The notes below the pieces were generated by a model. The model was given only the letters and a program-made list of their open reading frames with translations. It did not search any database and was not told the DNA's origin. Both the position numbers and the translations under genes were made by a program. From Orobanche coerulescens (Eukaryota > Streptophyta > Magnoliopsida > Lamiales > Orobanchaceae), in NCBI GenBank assembly GCA_033398695.1, contig CM065802.1:168883965-168947964 (forward strand): DNA of 64,000 bases, in the 5' to 3' direction. Positions 10,596 to 22,506 of this stretch are shown one piece after another; position 1 is the stretch's first letter, and each line of letters starts with the position of its first letter.

Positions 10596-13116
10596 TGTAA
10601 TATCCGCACTTGAATTTCGTAATTTTCTTTTTCGGAGGAAGTTCGTTTTGACAACTCTATCATGACCGCTTCGTCATTCGGAGAATATTTAATTACGCAC
10701 TTTTGTCATCCGAGTTCGTTTGGTCTTGCTTTGTTGAGTTCCGTGCTTTTAGCGACTTTTCCGCGCTTGAGTTCGGTTCTTGCGAATCTCGCTCAAACTG
10801 TCGTTTGGGGTTTTTCGTAAGTTCATTTAACGTTGTTATACGTGTTGTGAGCTTCGGTTTGATTATTCGTTGTCGTATGGTGATTTTCGGGCATTTGGGC
10901 CATTTTCGTAATTTCCCAAAGTTTGGGGTAATTACCTTCCGTTGTCAAATTTCGAGCCTTCGGGTGGTCGGAATCGTGTGTCCTACTAGCTCTTAGATTC
11001 GTCTTTGTGAGTACTTCGTAACCATATCTTCGGTTCGTATTCGTGTTCGGTTTCGGTGTCGCTTTTGTTGAATCTGTGATTACTAAACGACTTTTCTAAG
11101 TATGAGTTCGACTTTGTTAGATCACCATTAATTTTTGGTAAATCCAAAAATTCTGAATCTTTGCAATATTATAGAACATCGAGTTAGCTTTCCAATGGTT
11201 CAAACGGTGAGTCAATCGGAGTCCGGACGAGAGAGTTATGGTCGTTTCTGGGCGCCGATCATCGCTGACGAACCCGACCGTGTCGTCCCGACACGACTGC
11301 CGCATTTCGTCCGGAATCGCCGAAAGTTTCGTCTCAGACCCGACCGTGTCGCCGACACGACCGTGCTGCATTTGTCCGAATCGCCGAAAGTTTCGTCTCA
11401 GACTCGACCGTGTCGTCCGACACGGCCCGTGCCTGCATTTCGTCCGGAAAAGCCGTAACCGTCTGCTGACACGCCCGACCGTGTCTCCGAACACGGTCGA
11501 GTCATGCCGAGTCACCGCTGGACGGGTCACGTCGGAGGCCTACGCGCCGCGACCGTGTCAAGCAGACACGCCGAGTCCTCGTCGGCCACCGTGCAACACG
11601 GCCGTGTCAAGCAGACACGGTCGAGTCCTCGCTGCCACCAGTAACACGACCGTGCCGATCGGCACGGGCCGTGTCCGGCAGGCAGTCAACCCCTATAAAT
11701 TCATTTTTTCAGCATTTTAACCCATTTCTTCCCCTTTTCTTCACCTTCAACCGAGAGAGAGAGAGCTTGAGGGAGAGTTTTCTTCATCAATTATCATTTG
11801 AGTGTTTGATTTTCTTCATCTCCTTTCGATCGTGAAGCACGGACAATCAATCCAACGCGTGTTCTTCGGATCCTAGTACTTGAATCTCCGAAGGTAATAT
11901 TTCTAGAAACCTACTTTCGATTAATTTGGGGGTTTTGGGTTTTTTCTTCCGATTAGTTCCGTTTTGTTGGTGGATTCTTGATGAATACGATTAATATTGT
12001 TAGTATCTTTAGTTTCCTACGGATTCATGGATATTTTGTGGATTTTTACGGAATCGAGAGGGTTTGGTTGTGGTCCGCCCTCGTTGTTATTTTTGGTATG
12101 AATATACATGAATCGTAGGCGGGTTTTCGGGTGTATTCCATTTCCGTATTCGACTAGAGTTGGTTGTAATTATGTTCTTCGAATCGTTAGGTTTGGTTCC
12201 GTTGATTCCTAGTGTTCGTCGGTGATTATCCTTTCCGTTCGTTGCGTCATCAAAATATTCAAGGCAAGTATTCTTGGAAACCTTTATGCTTAACGTGAAA
12301 TGGTAATGTATATTGTGTGCTTTACTCACCTCGGGAGGGTCCGACGGGGCCTCGAGGGAATCTATGGCTTGGCCCTAGATTCATGAGTTTGATTCGCAGC
12401 CACCGGGAGGGTCCTTAGAGGCCTCGAGTGGGATTCGTGGCTTCGTCCCGGTCCTAGGTGACGTGTGGTGCTTGGCTTGTTTTATGAATGTGGCCGGCTC
12501 GGGAGGGTCCTTAGAGGCCTCGAGTGGGATTCGTGGCTTCGTCCCGGTCTAGGCAAATTAATTGTATTTGTTTGTTTAGGAAAAGACATGTCTTGTTTTG
12601 GTTTTCGAAATGATATTGGTGCATGTACTATGAAATGTGTAAGCGATTGGTTTGCCTTGATTACTTGTACTAGCGTAATTGCTAACCCCTCTGGGGACCC
12701 GTTTTGGGGAAATTCTTGTTATGGATTTCAGGTTATGATTATCCGGACGAGCGGGCACCTGGACAGTACGAGGATGTTGGCCAGGGTCGTTGACGTGTGC
12801 ATTTGGGTCTTTCTATTTCTTTCGTCCACTTCGATTTGGTTGTTTTCTATATTTATAAACTGATAGACTATACTCGCGAGTACTTAGGCTTTTCAAATTC
12901 AAACTCCGTGTTGTACTACTTTTAAATTGTTACATTGTTGGTTGATCATCATTTCGCCGGTTCCTCCGGGCGTAACTTTTTATGTCTTATAATTAAATGC
13001 GTGTCCTCGCTAACCGGGATGGTTAGTCGAGTGGAGTTTTCTTGTTTGTAGCCTGGTGGGTCCCATGTGGGGGTCCACGGCGCTGTAATATACTCTGAAT
13101 ATCTCGGGGTGTTACA
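10596..13116 (+). repeat. LARD-1 3' LTR (2521 bp)
   Basis: Nearly identical to 4059-6606 outside the palindrome block; that block (about 11250-11685) has many single-base indels relative to its partner. TATA 11694-11699; predicted intron 12264-12731; hairpin 13056-13078; CGGGAGGGTCC repeats at about 12332-12555. Followed by the right copy of ATAAG (13117-13121). Confidence 0.9.
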
Positions 13117-13388
13117 ATAAGCAGCGGAAACTTCAGCCTCCGAGACCTGTAAGACTAATGATCATCAATAGTATGCTCCCCGAGCATACCAACAACGTCA
13201 GCAACCAGTCAAAAATAAAGTTGTGTCCATGTATTCAAGGTATGCACCACAATACTACCAACAGTACAGTGCAGCTAGGTACTGTATATAGGAGCCCTGT
13301 TATCTATCCAGGAACAGGCTCCCGCGTAGTACCACCAACAGATCTGGAACACAACATGAAACCTAGAAGGCAAGATATAGATGGTTAA
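13117..13388 (+). pseudogene. Ty1/copia gag-pol spacer, continuation
   Basis: Directly after the LARD-1 TSD the copia sequence resumes with a Gln/Pro/Tyr-rich, frameshifted segment (QRKLQPPRPVR; QYYQQYSAARY in another frame). This fits the low-complexity spacer between Gag and protease of Sirevirus-like elements. Protease and the N-terminal part of integrase are absent before 14337, so a deletion accompanied the events at about 13.4-14.3 kb. Confidence 0.6.
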
Positions 13389-13429
13389 TTTTGAATTCAT
13401 TCGTCACTTGAGGACGCGAGGTGGGGATT

Positions 13430-13790
13430 GTGGAAAGAATTGATTTGATATGGATTGTGATGGGTTGGTAAGGTTACTTCGGTAAGATTTCGTAGGGGAA
13501 TGTTCTTGCTCTGTAAATTACATTGATATGTAATTGTTTATGTGATGTGATCGTTACCATTGTTGAGTATTATGGCTGACCCCGTCGTGGGCTTTATCTT
13601 TTAGGTACTCAGAATTCGAGCTAGTAGTGGTCGTGAAGGGATGAGTTTTCCGGTGATACTGGATATGGCATGATTGTTGGGATTTGTGTATTCTTTTCTG
13701 GTTTTTATGATTCCGCTGCAAATGTATTTAATTATGTCTCTATCCTCTGCGTGTGAAATTTTATAATGATTTTCAGTATTTTTCCAACTC
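13430..13790 (+). repeat. Gypsy LTR fragment (+), same family as 14785 LTR
   Basis: Homologous to the reverse complement of about 15050-15300. It contains GGCTGACCCCGTCGTGGGC and the acceptor-like CTTTTAG|G near 13606, matching the predicted intron 3' end of the 14785 and 46124 LTRs. Both ends are truncated and no TSD is recognised. Confidence 0.65.
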
Positions 13791-13794
13791 GTGT

Positions 13795-14215
13795 TCACTT
13801 TCTAAATGCCCTTTTGGCGTCTTTGCCTTGTGCTTTCAAAATTAGTGTCGTCGTCAATCTCTTTTTCAATTCGTCAAAACTGGCCTGGCACATATCGTTC
13901 CATTCAAACTTTTGGGTTTTCTGCAGCAATCGAGTAAGTGGGCGGGTAATTTTAGAAAACCATTCCATGAACCGACGATAATACCCAGCAAGTCCTAGAA
14001 AACTTCTGACTTCCTTCACATTCTTAGGAGACTTCCAATCCAAAATTTACTCGACTTTCTAGGGATCTACTCGGACTCCTTCAGCTGATACGACATGACC
14101 GAGGAACATCACTTCCTTTAGCCAGAATTCACACTTAGAATGTTGGGCATATAATTGCCCGCTTCTCAAGAGGTACAGAACAATCCGTAAGTGCTGCGCA
14201 TGCTTTTCGAGCGAA
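13795..14215 (-). pseudogene. Ty3/gypsy reverse transcriptase fragment
   Basis: On the minus strand the palm-to-thumb region is readable in two frames: [20 protein letters not shown] and [20 protein letters not shown] (14214-14059), then [21 protein letters not shown] and [17 protein letters not shown] (14043-13795). This is the conserved RT/connection segment of a Tekay-like gypsy element; the same region is at about 25380-25740. The catalytic Asp pair and RNase H are missing. It lies between copia segments next to an LTR fragment in opposite orientation, so the block is rearranged. Confidence 0.85.
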
Positions 14216-14336
14216 TACGTGCCTGCCCCATGTAAATATCGCAAAAATGGACCTAAATTGCTGTCCGGAAAATTTGGGTACCAAAAGACACTAACATCCA
14301 TGGACCCAATAGTCAAAGGAGACCTAAATCTGCCTA
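14216..14336. other. Unassigned junction segment
   Basis: 121 bases between the gypsy RT fragment and recognisable copia integrase. Possibly eroded copia sequence; no motif supports a call. Confidence 0.2.
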
Positions 14337-14784
14337 ATTTATTTGATTACAGGATATCAAGAAGAAATATATAGTCACAAAGTTTCCAAAGCACCTGAAG
14401 AATCTACGGAATGAGAAATGGCTGAATATCGTGTCTATTCGTTCCAACAGAGGCACATAATTCTCAAATCAGTTCATAGAGCAATACTACGTGGGCAATG
14501 GCATACATCATGAATACTCATCAGCCCGAACTCCTCAACAAAATGGTGTTGCCATGCGAAAAAATAGGACGCTCAAGGAAGCAACAAAGACCATGTTAGC
14601 CGCAAGCAAATTGCTGCAGCAGTTCTGGGGAGAAGCAACAAATATAGCATGATATACACAAAATCGCTATATTATAAACAAGCATCACAACAAAACAACA
14701 TATGAGGTATGGAAAATAAAACTCCAATGGTTTCATACTTTCAAACTTTTTGATGCAAGTGTTATGTACTAAACAATGAGGACC
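14337..14784 (+). pseudogene. Ty1/copia integrase core fragment
   Basis: Readable with stops: VSIRSNRGT, then FIEQYYVGNGIHHEYSSART with PQQNGVAMRKNRTLKEATKT, then MLAASKLLQQFWGEATNIA. These cover the second catalytic Asp region (SNRG instead of SDRG/SDHG, so the Asp has been replaced by Asn) and the Glu region (NGVAxRKNRTL, normally NGVAERKNRTL; the catalytic Glu is Met here). Integrase would join element DNA to the chromosome; this copy cannot. It is interrupted after 14784 by the gypsy composite and resumes at 49540. Confidence 0.85.
14780..14784 (+). repeat. Target-site duplication GGACC, left copy
   Basis: Matches GGACC at 49540-49544. Copia integrase reading continues sensibly across the two copies. 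Confidence 0.85.
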
Positions 14785-15213
14785 TGTAACACCCCCAAAT
14801 TTAACCGGAAATATTACAGCACTGTGGGCCCCGAGATGGAACACACAAGGCTAAAGGAAATTTTTGCAAACATTTACAAATGCCCAAGGGGCCAACGACA
14901 GTACTATCTTTAAAACATTTGAAGACTATATAAAATATGTTTATCAAAACCGTCGTAAAATCTTGTTTGAAAGGACAAGGCTTGAAATGCCAGAACTCAA
15001 CAGTTTAGAAAACGATTTCCAAAGTAACTCAAGTTACCAGAAACAAAAGGTCATTTTAAAATACTCACGCAGCGGAAAAGACAATAGTTAAACGTACTCT
15101 AGCAGCGGAATACAACAACTGATCTGGAAACTCAATACAAAAACATGCCCTAGCTAGTATCCTCTGGGAAGCTCATCTCCTCACGACCGCTACAAGCTCG
15201 ATATTTCAAGAAC

Positions 15214-16631
15214 CTAAAAAGAAAGCCCACGATGGGGTCACTCATAATATCCAACAATGATAACCGTCACATCACATTAATAATTACATACCAGTGAGAA
15301 TACAAACTAAGAATATGACCAATGTAATCTTATCGTAGTGACTTTATTTACTAAACCAATTCTCGTCAGAAAAACTATTATCACATTTCACATCTCCTAC
15401 TCGATTAACCAATAAACTCGAACATAATATCTTTATTGTACCTTGAACAATACTCAAGCTTCTCAAACTATCATCACCAACTCACGATACGGAAATATAC
15501 CAGTTCTGACCAATACGATCCATGGGACAGCATCATCAAATCCCAAGATGATAACCGATTGTCCATCAAAAGATGAATACCAAAGGAAATACGGAACATA
15601 CCTGGAGATGCACAATACCACGACAATCACGCCAGTCTAATCCGAGATCAGATCAATACATCATACAAACACGGTCCTAACACAAGACCTACAAATGCAT
15701 ACTCATATGACAATGTCAATATGCTCAAAATAATAACAACAGTGTATACTCAATGGAAATCCCATGATCCAGCGCCCTCATTATAGATCCCAAGATGATC
15801 CTACAAGATCAGCACGAGGTGGATAACCAACAATATACACATTCACAACAACACATTATAAAATCAATGATGCGAATCCACATGATTTCATCAACAGAAT
15901 ACCGGGTAATCCAATGATCCAGCGCCCTCAGCATAGATCCCCATGATGATCCCGTCGGACCAACGCATGGTGGAAAACCTATCCAACGATCCGGCGCCCT
16001 CAGCATAGATCCCCATGATGATCCTGTCGGACCAACGCATAGTGGACATCCGATCCATCACCCTCAGCATGGATCTCATGATCTCACAGGATAAACACAA
16101 CATATAAATCACATGATCTCACAGGATCAACACAACATAAACAATACAATTATGCATACACATATCCAACTCAATATGTTCATAAACATGAACAACATAT
16201 GCATCAAAACATGAACGACACTATGATGACACAACTAGGACGACTTCATGTTCAACAACATGAATGACAACCTGCATGATCAATAACATCAATGCTAAAC
16301 CGAATCAAACTAAGATACTTGTCCCGAGTCCCTCAGGAGAAAACTTGATGTCAAATCATCATCAGCGATTATCCTCAATGCTCGGCTATCCAACGTACCA
16401 CGAACTATAGATATTCATATCCTCATCTCTATCGCAACGTAACCTTGATACCCGAATATGCCGATAACTAAGATAAAGCATATACATTATGATTTAACTC
16501 CCAGAATCGGAAAGACAACACGTAATCCAAATCTCCAAAATTTGCAGTAATAATCATTGCTATATGCATTATAAACGAAATGAAACTGAAACCATTCATT
16601 AAACATTATAACTGAGCAAGTAATAACTTGC
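15214..16631 (-). other. Predicted GC-AG intron in outer gypsy LTR, left copy
   Basis: 5' ATCGAG|GCAAGTTATT and 3' TTTTTAG|G; a GTGAC-containing branch-like motif and a CCCC...GGG hairpin lie about 25-30 nt upstream of the acceptor. At 1.4 kb it is the longest of the set. The right LTR has the equivalent interval 46291-47704, with CTGAC as the branch motif. Confidence 0.45.
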
Positions 16632-17816
16632 CTCGATACCGATACGACGATGATGAAACCGCTACCAATCTCATTGCCTTTGTCTACGACCTCCTCGACT
16701 CCCGGCCCAAGCGATTCACAAACGTACTCGAACATGACCTCAACATACGGTTATAATCACCGATCAATAATCTCAACCTATTGAAGTAATCAAATAGCAA
16801 CGATTCGATAACCATCAATAACCGACATAGCCAACCAATCAAACTCAACGGGTCAACGATATCTCAATCATATATAAAACCCAATAATATACTCAAACCA
16901 TTACGAACTCATATCCACCATATGAATCGATATCCGATAATTACCAATCAATATAATCGATCGACAAACTCAACGATTTCATAATTTCTTGATTAGACAC
17001 AAGTCCAAACAATCCAACTCAAACAATTACGAATTAATAACCAAAATACGATTACGGATACGAATGTAAGGGAAATCATATTCGGTGATCAATCACAATC
17101 TTTTCGGATTCCAAATTGATATCATGATTCATATTTCATCAAGAACATACGAATTCTACCACTACAATCAACGAACATTCGATCTTCATATCTAAATATA
17201 CCGATAATTCAACCAACGATCATCTTGCTATGTTCAATTCATCAAGGAGTTCCTCAAGAACACTAAAAGATTCGAAACCTTGCTCATAGCCATCAAAACA
17301 ACATAATTCGATATCCTCTAACATCTAAACAATCCTCATTCATGATTCAAGGTGTATATTATCATATTTTTCAACATACGATCTTCCTAACATCAAAAAT
17401 CGCAACAACAATACTAAGAACATCAAGAACTCTATGATTTCATAATCATAATCAACATATTCAAGACATAAACCAACATATCATCATCTTCCTTCAACAT
17501 ACACCTCATATATCCTCAAGAATTGTAATAACAATATCATAATCATCTTCATACGAATCATTCGTCAACAACAACATAAAAAATCCGAAATTCAAGAGAG
17601 GATTATCCAACATACCTCTTAGAAGATGAAAAACACAAGGAATCACTTCAAGAATCATCAATAGCCCCATATCCAAGTTGCAATCCCATGTTTCCAAGCT
17701 CAAAATCGACTAAGATGAACTAAAAATGCCATCTCTGTGTGTTTGGAGGAGAAGAACGAAATCAAATGTCCAAGGGAACTGAAAGACGGGCGTTCTCTTA
17801 TAAAATATTTCTGTTC

Positions 17817-18205
17817 GTTACGTACGTAACATGTCCTTGTTAATGTACGTAACAACCTATTACGTGCACTATCTTACCTTGATAGCGTACGTAATGGCAG
17901 TCTAGAGTTAACTGGCCTATTTTGTCAACTTCCTTACGTACGTAACACTTTCACCATAACGTACGTAACACGTACGTTGACTTGCTACAGTAAAATCTCA
18001 TATTACGTACGTAATACACCCTATATAGCGTACGTAATACGTAGTTGACTTGCCTAAGCACGTTCCTCGCCGAAAGACACCGACCACGGGTCCCACATGT
18101 CGGCCACAAGTCTGATTCCCTTTGTTACGTATGTAATACATTATCCATAACGTGTGCAACACTATCAATTTAACGTACGTTAGCTCTAGAATTTAGCGTA
18201 CGTAA
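17817..18205 (-). repeat. Palindrome cluster TTACGTACGTAA in outer LTR
   Basis: At least five intact ACGTACGT cores (about 17819, 17934, 17957, 18003, 18171) and several one-base variants (GATAGCGTACGTAAT and others), all within 400 bp upstream of the minus-strand TATA box. Confidence 0.85.
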
Positions 18206-18511
18206 TGGCCTATATACTCAGCCAAAAATCTAACTGTTCATGTTCGTCTCGACATACCGGATTCGTATACACATACTGAATACATATATTGAATCCAATA
18301 CTATTCTCATACGATATACCCAATATCAAAAGTGCGATAACCTGATACACGATATCCTCAATTGTAACTGTCTACCAAATACGACAATTATACTAGTACA
18401 GTTGCCTCAGTCTTTCTATTATTTTATCCATATTGTACAGATTTCATCCTGTACAATATAACTCGGATAAAATAACATTAAACAATCGCAGTAGAATTTC
18501 AGGATATTACA

Positions 18512-18715
18512 TTCTACCCCACTTAAAATAAGTTTCGTCCTCGAAACTTGCAATCCGTCACAAAGACAAACAAACCGTTCAACCAAAATATCCCGAAACC
18601 ATCATGACAACGATCAATCATCATCATTACTGAATAACCAAAACTGCATACTTACAAATGCGCAAAGTCGACGATCTCCTGAGATACTAGTAAGTGACTC
18701 ACTATTGTAACACCC
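18512..18715 (-). mobile_element. Very short internal domain between two LTRs, with polypurine tract
   Basis: On the minus strand: LTR end (18716), then a conserved segment containing GATCGTCGAC and a GTAAGTATG donor-like site (18650-18655), then AGTTTCG...CGAAACT and a purine tract, then the next LTR start at 18511. Only 204 bp separate the LTRs and no tRNA-Met primer site is visible. A similar 220-bp arrangement is at about 63537-63757. Confidence 0.6.
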
Positions 18716-19270
18716 CCAGATTTAACCGGAAATATTACAGCACCGTGGGCCCCGATATGGAACCCACAAGGCTAAAGAAAATTTTCGCAAACATTTACAA
18801 TCGCCCAAGAGGCTAACGACGGTACTATCTTTAAAAAAACATTTAAAGACTATATAAAATCTGTTTATCAAAACCGTCGTACAAATCTAATTTGAAAGGA
18901 CAGGGCCTGACATGCCAGAACTCAGCAGTTTAAAAACATACATTGAGATATCGCTTACACGAACCGACAGAATAGTTTAGAAAACGGTTGCCAAAGTAAC
19001 CGAAGTTACTAGATACCAAAAGGCCATTTAAAAATACTCACGCAGTGGATAAAGACAAATAATTTAAAATACTCTAGCAGCGGAATACAACAACTGAACA
19101 GGAAACTCAATACACAATTACATGCCCTAGCCAGTATCCTCCGGGAAGCTCATATCTCCACGACTGCTACAAGCTCGATATCTCAAGAACCTAAAAAGAA
19201 ATCCCATGACGGGGTCAGCCATAATATCCAACAATGATAACTGTCACATCACATTAATAATTACATACCA
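18716..19270 (-). repeat. Truncated gypsy LTR (-), proximal part
   Basis: Starts TGTAACACCCCC; hairpin GTGGGTTCC-ATATC-GGGGCCCAC (minus strand) at 18745-18767. Homologous to the start of the 14785 LTR up to about 19268, where homology stops abruptly. Confidence 0.75.
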
Positions 19271-19842
19271 ATTTGAAGTTAAAAATGCGAACTATGCATA
19301 TGCTGGACTACATCCATACTACTATATACCAATTCGGTTCTTCTCCAATATCCCCTGATATTCCATCGGAAAACCACACGATAGAGTTCCAAAATTTCAA
19401 TATATAAATTCCGACTAAAAACTCCTTTTCCACATATGACTCGCAGCGTCAACCATTTTCCATTTTGGATCACCTCAATTATGCTATGACAATGCATTGA
19501 AACAAATCAACACAGCGAAAGACTTCCCGAGAGGTTTCATTTGAACCAATAATTCAAAACCCTGAAAGGTAGTGATAAAGTAGATAAAGTGTTTTACAAA
19601 TCTCGGGAGTTTTAAGGAAAACAGAAAAGCCTTTTGAAAGATTAGGGTCCCGGCCCGTATCTCGTTCCGCATTACAAGAAGTTTAAAAAGTAGGAAACTC
19701 TTTTTTCGGACCCCAAGTCCTGAGTTATAAAACTATTTCAAAAATCTATTAGGTCTCGGCCCAATATCATTTTCCGCAAAAACATCCATAAAACATTCAT
19801 TTCGAAAAGTATCATTTTCAAATGCTCAAAACAGTTCGTATA
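19271..19842 (-). repeat. Non-coding gypsy-derived segment, first of two copies
   Basis: Directly repeated at about 29130-29640 (shared words such as CTGATATTCCATCGG, CCACACGATAGAGTTCC and CACATATGACTCGCA). In the second copy it belongs to the internal/leader side of the LTR at 30234. Short frames here have no recognisable domain. Confidence 0.6.
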
Positions 19843-20409
19843 TGTAATATCCTATAATTTCACTATGAATTTTTCGCATTATTTTATCTAGATTGTACTG
19901 TATAGAGTGGGACCGACACGATATGAGTGGATAATTTTGGAAATCATGACGGTCGTGCCAGTATGTCTATCGAGGATATTTTGATTCTAGGATATTACAT
20001 GCTTGGTGTGTTTTTCGATGTCGGATATACCGTATGAGTATTTGTATGATTGTCGTACTTGGTCGATAGTTGTAATTGAGGGTATCGTGCATCATACGTA
20101 CCATATGAGAATATTTTGGGTCGAGTATATGTGTATTTAGTCTGTCGTATGTTCGTATTCGGTATGTCGAGACGGACCCGAACAGTTGGATTTTGGATAA
20201 GTACATAAGGCCATTATGTACGTTAAGTTTATGTGCTAACGTACGTTAAATTATACGCTTTACGTACGTTATGCATAAGGCATTACGTACGTAACAAAAG
20301 GAATCGGACAGTTGGGCCCGGTGTCGGCAGCTTTCGGCGCGGATGTGGACAGGTGAGTCAACGGATGGAGTTACATACATTATACAGGGTGTATTACGTA
20401 CGTAATACG
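19843..20409 (+). repeat. Gypsy LTR U3 fragment (+) cut by Tekay insertion
   Basis: Begins TGTAATATCC and is homologous to the reverse complement of the 14785 LTR start (shared GGTATGTCGAGACG, ATAAGGCCATTA). It includes TTACGTACGTAA palindromes (about 20258-20300 and 20396-20407). It ends inside a palindrome at the Tekay LTR start. Confidence 0.7.
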
Positions 20410-20557
20410 TGTAATACCCGAGATTTCTGATGTGTATTTGAAACTTGTGATATTGTATTTGTTGCATTTTGATCTGAGTATTATTCTCCGTATTTCATGA
20501 TCCGGTGTTGTTGAGCGCATGATTGCATGAAAGTGTTATAAGTGGTGATTTTGCACA

Positions 20558-20853
20558 TGTAGCGCACGCTATCGACTTAGCGTAGCGTATGCTAAATTGG
20601 GATCGTAGCGCACGCTATTTATGAACCTTAGCGCACGCTATACGTAGTCAGCATGATTAAGACAGGGTGGTAGGTGAGATCGGCTGCGGATCTCGGTCGG
20701 ATCAACCTGGATGGCTTTCGGGAAAAGCCAAGTCAACGCAGTAGCGCACGCTACTGATATGAGGATAGCGCACGCTAAATGATTAGTACAGTGAAGTCAG
20801 TAAGCTTCGTATGGCCATTAGCGCACGCTATGGATAGGGACTAGCGCGCGCTA
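20558..20853 (+). repeat. Palindrome cluster TAGCGCACGCTA, Tekay 5' LTR
   Basis: Six copies of TAGCGCACGCTA (5-bp inverted arms, CA centre) and two variants in 300 bp, ending 12 bp before the TATA box. The centre is CA on the sense strand in all six, so the repeats are oriented. Confidence 0.9.
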
Positions 20854-21977
20854 ATAACCATTTCCTATATATTGTACAACATCCTTTATCATTTTTTTCA
20901 GATTTTTCACTTCCCAAATCCGAATCCTTAGACTTAGAGTGTTACTTCATCCATCCTCAACCGCTCCTATCATCATCCTAGCACGAGTTGGAAGATTGTA
21001 GATCATTGGAGATTGGTGTTCAAGCCCTTGGTGTTGGATTCCTTCAAGTTCCTTCGTGTTCTTCGCTACTTTGAGGTAGGTGATTCTTCACCAATATTAG
21101 TAGTATTCTGAAGGACATTTTGATCATGATTTGGGATTATCTAGTCAGTTAGATTCGTAAGTAGTCGAACATCATGAGTTAGTAGGATATTTTCGATGTT
21201 TTGGTACTTATTCATCGTATAATCCATTGAACCTTCTAGTATTTGAACTCCTAGCGTATTCATGAAGCTTGAAACCGATTATGATCAGTTTATGGAGATT
21301 ATCAAGATTCTCATGTTTTTACATAATGGAATCAATCATTTTGGGGCATAGAATGAATGGAACTTAGGATACTTTCTTGAAGATCAAGATGAATTATGAT
21401 GTTGTGACGATTATACGTATCCTTGTATCTCGTTGTCATTTAATCCGTAAGGATCTTTCACAAACCGTATGAGCATGATATGCACAGAGATGGCATGTAT
21501 TAACACTAAAGATTTCATGAGTTTTATCACCATTAGATCAAGTTTTCTGCCCAGTAGTAAACTGCCATGCATGGTTAGCGCACGCTAAGATATGTATATT
21601 AACGTGCGCTATCGGGAAAGAGTTAATGTACGCTACGTTCGGTACGTATCGTACGTTATGTCATCAGTCGAGCCAGTCGGCTGATCAGAGAGAACTGTCA
21701 GTACATAGCTAGCGTACGCTAGACTTGGTTAGTCGCGTACGTTAACAGGCAGACTTAGTGCATGTTACGTAGAGTACGTAGCGTACACTAAGTAGTTCAG
21801 GCAGATTACATTTTTTAGAGCTTTCAGACGTAGACTGGATTGATAGGCATTCATACGACTTGAGATGAATTCTATATCATTTCTTTTTTTAAGGTTCGAG
21901 CTTGCTACGTTGATCTAAGGAGGCGGCCTTCGAGTGTGTTAAGATCATTGGAGTGTTTAGTTCTTGCCATCTTCGAG

Positions 21978-22506
21978 GCAAGTATCGTAATGTGTTAATA
22001 ATGGTATTTTGAGCATGCATGTGGTTTATTCATGTTGTTGAACATGGGAATTATGTCGTTGAATTGTCATGATATTCGTTATCTAGTGTTTGTATGTTCA
22101 TGTTGATGGACATAGCATTTTGGCATATATGTATGCATGAGTTGTGTTTGTGTATGTTGTACGATCTATGCTGAGGGCGCTAGATCGGATGTCCACCTCG
22201 TGTTGGTCCGACGGGATCATCTTGGGATCTAGGCTGAGGGCGTTGGATCATTGGACGGGTTTTTCCACCTCGTGTTGGTCCGACGGGATCATCTTGGGAT
22301 CTATGCTGAGGGCGCTGGATCATTGGAATACCCATGCTGTGTTAATGGAATCTTGTGGATTCGCATTGTCGGATTCCAGTAGCGGAAATCCGTATTGTGT
22401 GTTTTGTTATGCATTGTTGTGGCATATCCGATTTATTTAATATGATACTTGTACTAGCATCGTTTTGCTAACCCCTTCGGGGGTGGACATTTGTTTTGAT
22501 GTTCAG
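21978..22506 (+). other. Predicted GC-AG intron, Tekay 5' LTR
   Basis: TTCGAG|GCAAGTATCG to GATGTTCAG|G. CTAAC at 22468-22472 is 35 nt from the acceptor, and CCCCTTCGGGGG lies between them, forming a C(UUCG)G tetraloop hairpin. Confidence 0.6.

Larger units (their letters stand above)
4059..13116 (+). mobile_element. LARD-1: complete non-autonomous gypsy-type LTR retrotransposon
   Basis: A 9.06-kb element bounded by the ATAAG duplication. It has LTRs at 4059-6606 and 10596-13116, a perfect tRNA-Met primer site and a polypurine tract. The 3989-bp internal region encodes no recognisable Gag or Pol domain; it is composed partly of LTR-derived sequence. It therefore fits a large retrotransposon derivative (LARD) that would be moved in trans by a gypsy element. 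The polypurine context (TTTCGGACGAAACTTCTTTT) matches the Tekay-like elements here, making them plausible helpers. LARD-2 at 50226-58741 is the same family in opposite orientation. Confidence 0.9.
14785..18511 (-). repeat. Outer gypsy LTR, left copy (3727 bp)
   Basis: Starts TGTAACACCCCC and ends GGATATTACA on the plus strand; transcription would be minus. Palindrome cluster 17817-18205; TATA-like TTTTATAA on the minus strand at 17799-17806; donor CGAG|GCAAGTTATT at 16631; acceptor TTTTTAG|G at 15214; tandem repeats of GATCCAGCGCCCTCAGCATAG at 15890-16080; hairpin near 14825-14847 with one mismatch. The palindrome block lies upstream of TATA, as in the other LTRs. Confidence 0.85.
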
